Origin: Symbioplanes lichenis
GTDB taxonomy: Bacteria > Actinomycetota > Actinomycetes > Mycobacteriales > Micromonosporaceae
Reading direction: 5' to 3'
Assembly (NCBI RefSeq): GCF_030709675.1
Contig: NZ_JAUZQD010000005.1
Location: 186,001-250,000 of the forward strand
Length of the DNA stretch: 64,000 bases
A program made the position numbers and the translations under genes. The stretch's first letter is position 1. The number at the start of each line of letters is the position of its first letter. The notes under the pieces are model-generated. The model did no database searches. It was given only the letters and a program-made list of their open reading frames with translations, and was not told the origin of the DNA. Shown one piece after another: positions 52,718 through 60,244 of this stretch.

Positions 52718-55700
52718 GTGAGCAAGCGCCCTGAGACGGCGAACGCGGTCATGTCGCGTCTCCGCCGGCCGGCCGGCCGGTTGCGGGATCTACCGATCTG
52801 GTCGAAGCTCGGGCTGATCATGCTCGTGCCGACGTTGGCGACGATCATCGTCGGCACCAACGGGCTCATCGACCACATCGACGAGGCGGACAACGCCGAG
52901 AACGCCCGCACGCTGTCCGTGCTCTCGCAGGCCGCCGGTGGACTTGTCGACCACCTGCAGAACGAGCGCGCATTCGGCGTGGAGATCGCGACCACCCCGA
53001 AGAGCAGTGCCGACCGTACGTCCGCAGGCACGTCCTACGGCCGCGAGCACGCGAAGGTCGACGAGGCGAAGAAGAACTACTCGCAGCAGAAGAGCACGCT
53101 CAAGGACCTGCCCGAGCAGGCCCAGATTCTGCTGACCCGCCTCGACCGCAACCTCGAGGAGCTGCCCTCCATCCGCAGCCAGGCGGCGAACGGCGACCTC
53201 GGTGCCGACGACGTCGAGACCGCCTACCGCCCGCTGATCGACGACCTGCTGACCGTGCGTGACGTCGCCGCCCAGCAGGCCAACGACACCGACCTGGGTG
53301 GCCGCCTCCGGGTCGTCGCCGCGGTCGCCCGGGCCAAGGACTACATCTCGCAGCAGCGCGACGTGGGCCACATGACCCTCGGCGCCGGTGACTTCAACGC
53401 CACCATGCGCAAGAAGTACCTGACGACGGTGGCCGGCTACGACATCGCCGACTCGACGATGCGCCAGGTCGCGACGACCGACGACCTCAACCTGATCGAC
53501 AAGGTCATCAGCGGTCCGGCCGAGCGGGCCGCCACCAACCTGACCCAGCCGCTCGACGGCCTCAGCGGTGACAACACGAAGAAGATCCCGTTCAACCGGG
53601 ACACGTGGGAAACCGCGATGATCGGCTACAACGACCTGTTCCGCAGTGTGGAGAACAGGCTCGACGCCCAGATCGTCGACCAGGCCACCACCCTGCGAAA
53701 CGACGTGCAGCGCCAGGTCATCATCGAGTCCAGCCTGCTGCTGGGCATGCTGCTGCTGGCCATCGCGTTCGCGTGGCTCGTCGCCCGGTCGATGGCCCGC
53801 TCGCTGCGCGAGCTGCGCCAGGGTGCCCTCAACGTCGCCCAGTTCGGCCTGCCCCAGGCGGTCGAGCGGCTGCGGGACCCGGCGCTGAGCGGCTCGCTCA
53901 CCCCGGCCCAGGTCGCCGACCAGGTCGCCGAGCCCCTCCCAGTACGCAGCCGGGACGAGTTCGGGCAGGTGACCGAGGCGTTCAACGCGGTTCACCTCGA
54001 GGCGGTGCGCACCGCGGCCGAGCAGGCCGCCCTGCGGGCCTCCGTCGCGACGATGTTCGTCAACCTCGCCCGCCGCTCCCAGATCCTGGTCGACCGGCTC
54101 ATCGGTCACCTCGACCGGCTGGAGCGCGGCGAGGAGGACCCGGACCGCCTGGCCGAGCTCTTCCAGCTCGACCACCTGGCGACCCGGATGCGCCGCAACG
54201 ACGAAAACCTCCTGGTGCTCGCCGGTGCCGACTCGACCCGCGTGCAGCGCGAGCCCGCCGCCCTCATCGACGTGCTCCGTGCCGCCCAGTCCGAGGTCGA
54301 GCACTACACCCGCATCGAGTTCGGCACGATCGACCGGGACATCGAGGTGGCCGCCCACGCGGTCAACGACATGGTCCACCTGGTCGCCGAGCTCTTCGAC
54401 AACGCGACCGCGTTCTCCCCGCCGAACAGCCACGTCATCGTCGAGGCGCGCCGCCTGGGCGACGGCGCGGTGCTCTCGGTCGAGGACCGCGGCATCGGCA
54501 TCAGCCGCGAGCAGCTCCGCGATCTCAACGAGCGGCTCGCCAACCCGCCGATGGTGGACGTCGCCGTCTCCCGCATGATGGGCCTCGTCGTGGTCGCCCG
54601 CCTGGCCAACCGCCACGGCGTGCGGGTCGAGCTGCGCCCGGCCGACAGCGAGCGCGGCACGGTGGCCGACGTCGGCCTGCCCGTGAGCGTGCTCGTGGTG
54701 TCCAGCGCGGCCGGCCGCCTGCCGTCCGCCGAGAGCGGCTTCGTGCCCGACGACCAGCCTCGTCCCGCCTTCGCCGAGCCGCCGCTGGCGCTCGAGAGCG
54801 GCAACGGCCGGGGTGGGTTCGGCGGCGGCCGTCCGTTCGAGCCGCAGTCGCCCGGACCCAACGGCGGCATGATCGGGGCCGGCGCCGGCCGCTCGGTGCC
54901 GGCGTGGTCTGACCTCACCGGCGCGCCGACCGGCAGCTTCGACGCCCCCACCGGCTTCGGTGGCGGCGGCAACGGCTTCGGCGGCGCCAACGGCAGCAAC
55001 GGCTTCGCCGGGGTCAACGGCGGCGGCGCCAACGGGTTCGGCGGCGCCAACGGCTTCGGCGGCGGCAGCAACGGCTCGCAGGGGGCCAACGGCTTCCACG
55101 GCCCGCGCAGCAACGAGCCGATCCCGCCGCTGCCGCAGACCGGACCGCAGGGCTTCGACAACCTGCCGCAGCGTCGCAACGGCGAGAACATGCGGCCGGA
55201 CGAGACCGTGTCCTTCGGGCACACGATCCCGCGTCAGCTGCCGCCCAGCCCGGAGACGCAGGGCCGTCCGCCCTTCGTGCCGCCGGTCTCGGCGCCCCCG
55301 GTGCCGCCGATCTCCGCGCCGCCCGCGCCCTCCGCGTTCGCCGGCCCGGCCTCGGCCCCGCCCGCCCCGGGTCAGCCGATCTCGGCGCCGCCCGTCCGGC
55401 CGCAGTCGGCCCCGCCGACCTCGGGTCAGCCCGCCTTCGGGCAGCCCGTGAGCCCGGCCCGGCCGCAGTCGGCCCCGCCCGTGCCCTCCGCGCCGCCGGC
55501 CTGGCCGCCGGTGTCGGCGGAGCGCGACCAGAACGCCCCGCACGTCCCGGAGAGCCTCGCGGCCGCCCTGGACATGACGGCCGAGCTGCCGCGCTACCGG
55601 CCGAACGGCACGGGCCCGCAGCCACAGGTCGCGCCGCCCGGCGTCCCGCAGAACGGCACCCCCGTGGCGCCGGTCACGGCGCCGCAGCAGACCAGTGCGG

Positions 55701-56458
55701 CCGCGCAGATCGCCGCCGCCCAGGCCGCCGCTCGTCAGCGCGCCGCGGGTGACGTCGAGACGCAGTTCGCGGACGAGACGATGGAGCTGCCGATCTTCCG
55801 GGAGCTCGAGTCGGCCTGGTTCATGACGGCGAAGCCGGCCAAGCCGAAGACCGCGCCCGAGACCGAGCCGCAGGCCGGCCCCTCGGACGAGTCGGTCCTG
55901 TCGGCCCAGCGGATTCCGACCGGCGAGCCGGTCCGCACGCCTCCGCCCGCCGCCCCGGCCCCTCAGCCGGAGCCGGCGCCGGTGGTCCAGGCGCCGCCCG
56001 CCCCGGTCGTCCAGGCGCCGGTCGTCCCGGCCGCCCCGGTCGTCCAGGAGCAGGTCTTCGCCGCCCGGGACCCGGAGCCCGTGGGCGCGGTAGCGTCGAG
56101 TGGTGGCCTCAACGGTGGCGGCATGAACGGCGCTGCCGGTGGGGGCGCCGACGCCAACAACCCGTGGCGCACGGCGGCCGACGACGGCTGGTCGGCGGCC
56201 CGCAAGGCGGCCGAGATGCCCGTCGACACCACGACGGGCGCCGGTCTCCCGCGCCGCACGCCGATGGCACAGCTCGTGCCGGGTGGCGTCGACCGGGCCG
56301 AGACCTCGGTGCAGCGCCGCACTCCCGAGGCGGTTCGCGGGCTCCTGTCCGCCTACCACCGCGGTGTGCAACGGGGTCGCACGAAGGAAACGACCAACCC
56401 GGAGCTTTCTCCGGGAGGGCAGCAGTCCTCGCAGGCTGGCAAGGAGCATGAGGCATGA
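52718..56458 (+). CDS. Conservon sensor kinase (CvnA-type) with nitrate-sensing domain and long tail
   Basis: 1246 residues. Membrane helix about 31-47, a NIT-like sensor domain (about 62-310, containing [10 protein letters not shown] and [14 protein letters not shown]), second helix about 336-355, HAMP-like linker to about 432, then a HATPase domain with [12 protein letters not shown] at 558-569, EDRGIGIS at 589-596 and [14 protein letters not shown] near 620. The dimerisation helix lacks a typical HE..P H-box, as is common for CvnA proteins. From about 680 on comes a 560-residue Gly/Asn- then Pro/Ala-rich tail with GANGFGG repeats. Its last ~220 residues carry conserved patches (see findings). 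GTG at 52718 with AGGAGGA. ATGA overlaps the next gene. Confidence 0.9.
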   Translation: MSKRPETANAVMSRLRRPAGRLRDLPIWSKLGLIMLVPTLATIIVGTNGLIDHIDEADNAENARTLSVLSQAAGGLVDHLQNERAFGVEIATTPKSSADRTSAGTSYGREHAKVDEAKKNYSQQKSTLKDLPEQAQILLTRLDRNLEELPSIRSQAANGDLGADDVETAYRPLIDDLLTVRDVAAQQANDTDLGGRLRVVAAVARAKDYISQQRDVGHMTLGAGDFNATMRKKYLTTVAGYDIADSTMRQVATTDDLNLIDKVISGPAERAATNLTQPLDGLSGDNTKKIPFNRDTWETAMIGYNDLFRSVENRLDAQIVDQATTLRNDVQRQVIIESSLLLGMLLLAIAFAWLVARSMARSLRELRQGALNVAQFGLPQAVERLRDPALSGSLTPAQVADQVAEPLPVRSRDEFGQVTEAFNAVHLEAVRTAAEQAALRASVATMFVNLARRSQILVDRLIGHLDRLERGEEDPDRLAELFQLDHLATRMRRNDENLLVLAGADSTRVQREPAALIDVLRAAQSEVEHYTRIEFGTIDRDIEVAAHAVNDMVHLVAELFDNATAFSPPNSHVIVEARRLGDGAVLSVEDRGIGISREQLRDLNERLANPPMVDVAVSRMMGLVVVARLANRHGVRVELRPADSERGTVADVGLPVSVLVVSSAAGRLPSAESGFVPDDQPRPAFAEPPLALESGNGRGGFGGGRPFEPQSPGPNGGMIGAGAGRSVPAWSDLTGAPTGSFDAPTGFGGGGNGFGGANGSNGFAGVNGGGANGFGGANGFGGGSNGSQGANGFHGPRSNEPIPPLPQTGPQGFDNLPQRRNGENMRPDETVSFGHTIPRQLPPSPETQGRPPFVPPVSAPPVPPISAPPAPSAFAGPASAPPAPGQPISAPPVRPQSAPPTSGQPAFGQPVSPARPQSAPPVPSAPPAWPPVSAERDQNAPHVPESLAAALDMTAELPRYRPNGTGPQPQVAPPGVPQNGTPVAPVTAPQQTSAAAQIAAAQAAARQRAAGDVETQFADETMELPIFRELESAWFMTAKPAKPKTAPETEPQAGPSDESVLSAQRIPTGEPVRTPPPAAPAPQPEPAPVVQAPPAPVVQAPVVPAAPVVQEQVFAARDPEPVGAVASSGGLNGGGMNGAAGGGADANNPWRTAADDGWSAARKAAEMPVDTTTGAGLPRRTPMAQLVPGGVDRAETSVQRRTPEAVRGLLSAYHRGVQRGRTKETTNPELSPGGQQSSQAGKEHEA

Positions 56459-56859
56459 CAAGTACGCAGGATCTTGGTTGGCTCCTCGCCAACTTTGCCG
56501 ACCGCGTTCCCGGGGTGGCGCACGCGATCGCGGTCTCCGCCGACGGTCTGCTGCTCGCGGCCTCGCGGGACCTTCCCCGCGACCGTGCTGACCAGCTGGC
56601 GGCCATCGCCTCCGGCCTGGTCAGCCTGACCCAGGGCGCCGCCCGCTGCTTCGAGGGCGGCGCGGTGCTCCAGACGGTCGTCGAGATGGACAACGGGTTC
56701 CTCTTCCTGATGTCGATCTCCGACGGTTCGTCGTTCGCCGTCCTCGCCGCTCGCAGCTGCGACGTGGGCCAGGTGGGCTACGAGATGGCCCTGCTGGTCG
56801 ACCGCGTGGGTGAGGCCTTGACGCCGGCGCCGCGATCGGCCGCCGGGGTCCTCGGCTGA
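56455..56859 (+). CDS. Roadblock/LC7 domain protein (CvnB-type)
   Basis: 134 residues, single roadblock/LC7 fold: [48 protein letters not shown] and [16 protein letters not shown]. In conservons this protein binds the partner GTPase and kinase on the membrane. ATG start in an ATGA overlap with the kinase gene. Confidence 0.93.
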   Translation: MTSTQDLGWLLANFADRVPGVAHAIAVSADGLLLAASRDLPRDRADQLAAIASGLVSLTQGAARCFEGGAVLQTVVEMDNGFLFLMSISDGSSFAVLAARSCDVGQVGYEMALLVDRVGEALTPAPRSAAGVLG

Positions 56860-56945
56860 ACGGGTGAAGATCCGGATCCGTCCGGTATCTGTCCAAAACC
56901 TTGACAACGCGAGAAACTTCTATGGGCCGAGGGATGAGGTGAGCG

Positions 56946-57326
56946 GTGACGATGCCTGAACGTGATGAGCCGACCGGCGCGCTGGTCAGGCCGTATGCCG
57001 TGACCCGTGGCCGTACCCGGCCCAAGCTGGAGATAGCGCTGGAAGCGCTCGTCGAGACCACCGTTCGTGGCCGGAGCACCGGTACGGGCCGCGGCGGGAG
57101 CGAACACCAGTACATCGCAGCGATGTGTGACGGCGGCCGTGTTCAGTCGCTGGCAGAGATCGCCGCACGCATGCAACTACCGCTCGGGGTGGCCCGGGTG
57201 ATCGTCGCCGACATGGCCCATGACGGGCTGGTGGCGGTCTACGAGCCCACATCGCTCGACGATGAGACCGATGCGGTGGGTACGGAACTGCTGGAAAGGG
57301 TGCTGAGTGGACTTCGCAGGCTCTGA
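56946..57326 (+). CDS. DUF742 protein (CvnC-type)
   Basis: 126 residues. LVRPYAVTRGRTRPKLEIALEALVET and a winged-helix part QSLAEIAARMQLPLGVARVIVADMAHDGLVAVYEP are DUF742 signatures. Third conservon member. GTG at 56946 or ATG at 56952; GAGGTGAG lies just upstream. The end overlaps the GTPase gene by 20 bp. Confidence 0.93.
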   Translation: MTMPERDEPTGALVRPYAVTRGRTRPKLEIALEALVETTVRGRSTGTGRGGSEHQYIAAMCDGGRVQSLAEIAARMQLPLGVARVIVADMAHDGLVAVYEPTSLDDETDAVGTELLERVLSGLRRL

Positions 57327-57915
57327 CATGTCGCGCCGGCCGACAGCCGGGCGCGTGACCTCGGCCAAGATCGTGATTGCCGGTGGGTTCGGTGTCGGTA
57401 AGACGACGCTGGTGGGGTCGGTCTCGGAGATCACTCCGCTGACCACCGAGGCCATCATGACGTCCGCCGGCGTGGGTGTCGACGACAACCGGCAGGTGCC
57501 GGGGAAGACGACAACCACGGTGGCCATGGACTTCGGCCGCATCAGCATCGACCGGGACCTGATCCTGTACCTGTTCGGAACGCCGGGCCAGACGCGCTTC
57601 TGGTTCATGTGGGACGAGCTGGTGCGCGGTGCCATCGGGGCGGTCGTCATGGTGGACACGCGTCGGCTCGCCGACTGCTTCGCCGCCATCGACTTCTTCG
57701 AGCACCGCCGGCTGCCGTACCTGGTCGCCATAAACTGCTTCGACGGCATGCAGTATCACAACGCCCAGGACGTGCGGGACGCGCTCGCGATCTCGTCCGA
57801 CGTCCCGGTCGTGAGCTGCGACGCCCGCAACCGCGAGTCGACGAAGAACGTGCTGATCTCGCTGGTCGAGTACGTTCTGACGATGCGTCGCTCGCGCGCG
57901 GTCGCGCCGGCCTGA
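57307..57915 (+). CDS. Conservon GTPase (CvnD-type)
   Basis: 202 residues. P-loop GGFGVGKTT at 26-34, switch region TTTTVAMDFGRI, LFGTPGQTRFWFMW in place of DxxG, and AINCFD at the NKxD position (Lys replaced by Cys-Phe), typical of this prokaryotic small-GTPase subgroup. It is predicted to cycle with the roadblock protein as the output switch of the conservon. GTG at 57307 has GGAAAGGG 6 nt upstream, supporting the 20-bp overlap with the DUF742 gene. Confidence 0.93.
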   Translation: MDFAGSDMSRRPTAGRVTSAKIVIAGGFGVGKTTLVGSVSEITPLTTEAIMTSAGVGVDDNRQVPGKTTTTVAMDFGRISIDRDLILYLFGTPGQTRFWFMWDELVRGAIGAVVMVDTRRLADCFAAIDFFEHRRLPYLVAINCFDGMQYHNAQDVRDALAISSDVPVVSCDARNRESTKNVLISLVEYVLTMRRSRAVAPA

Positions 57916-58483
57916 CAGTTCGTCGCGGGTCCCGCTCTGGCGACAGAGCGGGACTTTTGCGTGCCCGCCGGGGTGCCGGCGGATGCTTCACGGCCGTTCC
58001 GGGACGGCCGTGCGTTCGTGCTGCCCGCCGTCGGCCCGCGGGCGCGCTGCTCCTGCCGGCCGTCGTCGAGCGGCTGCTGCCCGCCTTTGGCCGGCCGCTC
58101 CTCGCGCCGGCCGCCAAGGGCCGGTCGCTCACGGCGCCACCCTCTTGGCCGGGCGCTCTTGGTGCTACCGCCCCGAGCCGTAGCAGTGACCGGGCGCCGA
58201 TCGGGTCGTGCCGACCTGAACCGCTCGCCTACCGGGATGGTGCCCGGCGACTCCGAAAAGGGGCTCAGTTGGCCTCTCCGGGCGTGAACGGTCAAACCCG
58301 CACCCGGCGAGCGTCATAGGGCCACAGCGGCTCTGGCGCCGCCTGAGGGCTTTCCGTCGGCCGAGCTTCGCGCGGCGGCGTTTGATTTCGGCGGTTCCGC
58401 TCGGCCCCACCCGGGCGGCGCGATCTGGCCAGGCTTGGCCGAGGTGAGCGGAAGTCATTTCCCGGATCCGGGCGGCGGGGATG
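57916..58483. other. 568-bp non-coding gap after the conservon
   Basis: It contains the terminator at 57929-57958 and a second hairpin at 57989-58012 (CACGGCCGT/ACGGCCGTG). The rest has GC-rich short repeats of CCGGCCG type and open frames with no family resemblance. Nothing else supported. Confidence 0.5.
57929..57958 (+). terminator. Rho-independent terminator of the conservon operon
   Basis: Perfect 11-bp stem GTCCCGCTCTG/CAGAGCGGGAC, loop GCGA, followed by TTTT, 13 nt past the GTPase stop. Confidence 0.9.
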
Positions 58484-60058
58484 TCAAAGGTATCCGCCGG
58501 TGGCCGGTGCGGGAACGGGGAAGTCCGTGCTTGCCCGGTCGGTGCCCCGGAGCAGCAGGAGTTCTCCTTGCGCGCCGGCCGTCGTTGCCAGCCACAGCGT
58601 GCCGGTGGCGGGGCAGCGGGCGAGGGTGGCGTCGGGGAATCGTTCGTTGTCCCAGGTGGCCGGGGCGGAGGATGTCAGATGGCGGTTCAGATAGGCGGCG
58701 GCATAGCTGCCGACGAGTGCGCTCGTCCGCCAGCATCGGCAGTCGCCGGCGTCGGAGAGGCGGCGGCGGTCCGCCTCGTGTCGTACGCGGCGTGCGGACT
58801 GCCAGTTGTGCCGCCGCATGATGGCCATCAGGCCTGAACCGATCGCGGTCAGCACAGCGGTCAGTACGGCGAAGAGGCCGCCGCTGACGACAGCGTGGGA
58901 TGCGGTGCGGGCGATGGCGTCGGCGCGGCCGACCACGGCTCCGGCCAGCGCGCCGGCGATCGGCACTGTCGCGGTCAACACCGCTGCTACCACGATCGCG
59001 CAGGCGAAACGTTGTTCGGTATCCAGTAACCGAGCCGCAGGGCCCTGCCGAAGTCGCGAACCCGCACGCCACGCGGCGCTGTCCGCCGTAGTGAATCCGG
59101 GCACGGAGGCCGCGGCAAGGCGATGGACCAGCAGCACCGGCACCATCCCGATCAGGACCAGCGGCGGAAGGTCGGACCACACCGCAGCGGCCGCGGCCAG
59201 GGCCAACAGGGGCAGGTGGACCCACGCGAGTAGCGTCTTGCGGCGCCGGTAGCAGCGCATCGCCACCCGGGAAACAACGGCCTGCACGGCGGCCTTCAGC
59301 GCTGGAGCTTGCGGGAGTCGCTGAGACGCAGCATGAAGGAGCAGAGCTGAACCGGCGTTGTCCCCGCGTCGCCGGAGGTGCGCGGCGGCGGACAGAACGG
59401 GCTGCGGGTACTCGGTCAGGTCGGGATCACGGGCCAGGAACTCCTCGACCACGTCGATCAGGGTTTGCGCCGCTGACGCGGGCTCCTTCGGGTCGCGCCG
59501 CGCGACAACAGCGGCACAATATCGGGCCAAGGTGAACCGCGTGACGATCTGGTGCCCCTGCACCAGCGTGGTCCAAGCCTGGTCGGCCGGGCCGTAGTCT
59601 CCACGCTGCTCGGCTGCGGCACCGACGAGATACAGCAGCTCCCAGGACCCCGGTAGCGCAGCGACCGCGGAAAGTAACCATCGGTAGGCGCCAAGGTCGC
59701 CGTCGGCAGCTCGGCACGCAGCCAGAAGCAGATGCGGCCAAGACGCCATCGGCTCGGCCGGAAGCTGCGTGATGTGCTGCTGCGCCAGCAGCGTCAACGC
59801 GTCTCGCGGACGCCCGGCGAGCAGCAGAAGGCGGGCCAGGACAAGCGGGGTCCCGTCTCCGTCAGCGGACCGGTCGGCAACTGTCCCGAGCTCGAGCGCC
59901 GTGCGAAAGGCGTCCACGTCGTCGGCTGCCCTCGCCCAGTGCGGCACAGACGCCTTGATCAGCTCTGCCGTGCTGGGCGCCACGGTCGTCATCGGCAGCG
60001 CTGTACTTTCCACGGGCCGCACCATCGGCAACGCCGAGCGCCACCTGAGCACATCCAC
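58484..60058 (-). CDS. Uncharacterised TPR-like membrane protein
   Basis: Up to 524 residues, not recognised. The N-terminal half is helical repeat-like (ALTLLAQQHI, LLLAACRAADGDLGAYRWLL, ELLYLVGAAAEQRGDYGPADQAW), resembling TPR units. The middle has two to four hydrophobic segments (LLAWVHLPLLALAAAAAVW, CAIVVAAVLTATVPIAGAL, SGGLFAVLTAVLTAIGSG). The C-terminal part is polar with DCRCWRTSA. Codon choice appears less GC-biased than neighbours, hinting at an accessory origin (not computed). Start uncertain: GTG at 60058, ATG at 60025 or ATG at 59992. Confidence 0.6.
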   Translation of the reverse strand: MDVLRWRSALPMVRPVESTALPMTTVAPSTAELIKASVPHWARAADDVDAFRTALELGTVADRSADGDGTPLVLARLLLLAGRPRDALTLLAQQHITQLPAEPMASWPHLLLAACRAADGDLGAYRWLLSAVAALPGSWELLYLVGAAAEQRGDYGPADQAWTTLVQGHQIVTRFTLARYCAAVVARRDPKEPASAAQTLIDVVEEFLARDPDLTEYPQPVLSAAAHLRRRGDNAGSALLLHAASQRLPQAPALKAAVQAVVSRVAMRCYRRRKTLLAWVHLPLLALAAAAAVWSDLPPLVLIGMVPVLLVHRLAAASVPGFTTADSAAWRAGSRLRQGPAARLLDTEQRFACAIVVAAVLTATVPIAGALAGAVVGRADAIARTASHAVVSGGLFAVLTAVLTAIGSGLMAIMRRHNWQSARRVRHEADRRRLSDAGDCRCWRTSALVGSYAAAYLNRHLTSSAPATWDNERFPDATLARCPATGTLWLATTAGAQGELLLLRGTDRASTDFPVPAPATGGYL

Positions 60059-60110
60059 CGTGGCGGGCTCGGTGGCGCGGGCCCTCCGGTGCGCGGTCCA
60101 GAGAGTCAGC

Positions 60111-60137
60111 AGCCCGGCACTTGGTGAATGCCGGGCT
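60111..60137. terminator. Hairpin downstream of the IS110-like gene
   Basis: AGCCCGGCA/TGCCGGGCT perfect 9-bp stem with a 9-nt loop; no T-run on either strand. Confidence 0.4.
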
Positions 60138-60151
60138 ACGAGACGAGCGAC

Positions 60152-60213
60152 CCGCGGGCTGTTACGCCGTGGTCGTGCGACGCCGCGGGCTGCTACGCCG
60201 TGGTCGTGCGACG
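60152..60213. repeat. Two tandem 31-bp direct repeats
   Basis: CCGCGGGCTGTTACGCCGTGGTCGTGCGACG-type unit at 60152-60182 and 60183-60213 with one mismatch (written here in full unit length only for position; key core is GCCGTGGTCGTGCGACG). The pair sits just past the IS110-like gene stop. Confidence 0.8.
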
Positions 60214-60244
60214 TAGGGGACTGTGGCGTCGTGGGGCGGGCGGG

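Noticed and set aside
52790..56461. 3.7-kb minus-strand open frame opposite the conservon kinase
   Set aside because: Frame is open because of high GC; the plus-strand kinase has recognisable domains and overlap coupling to the next gene.
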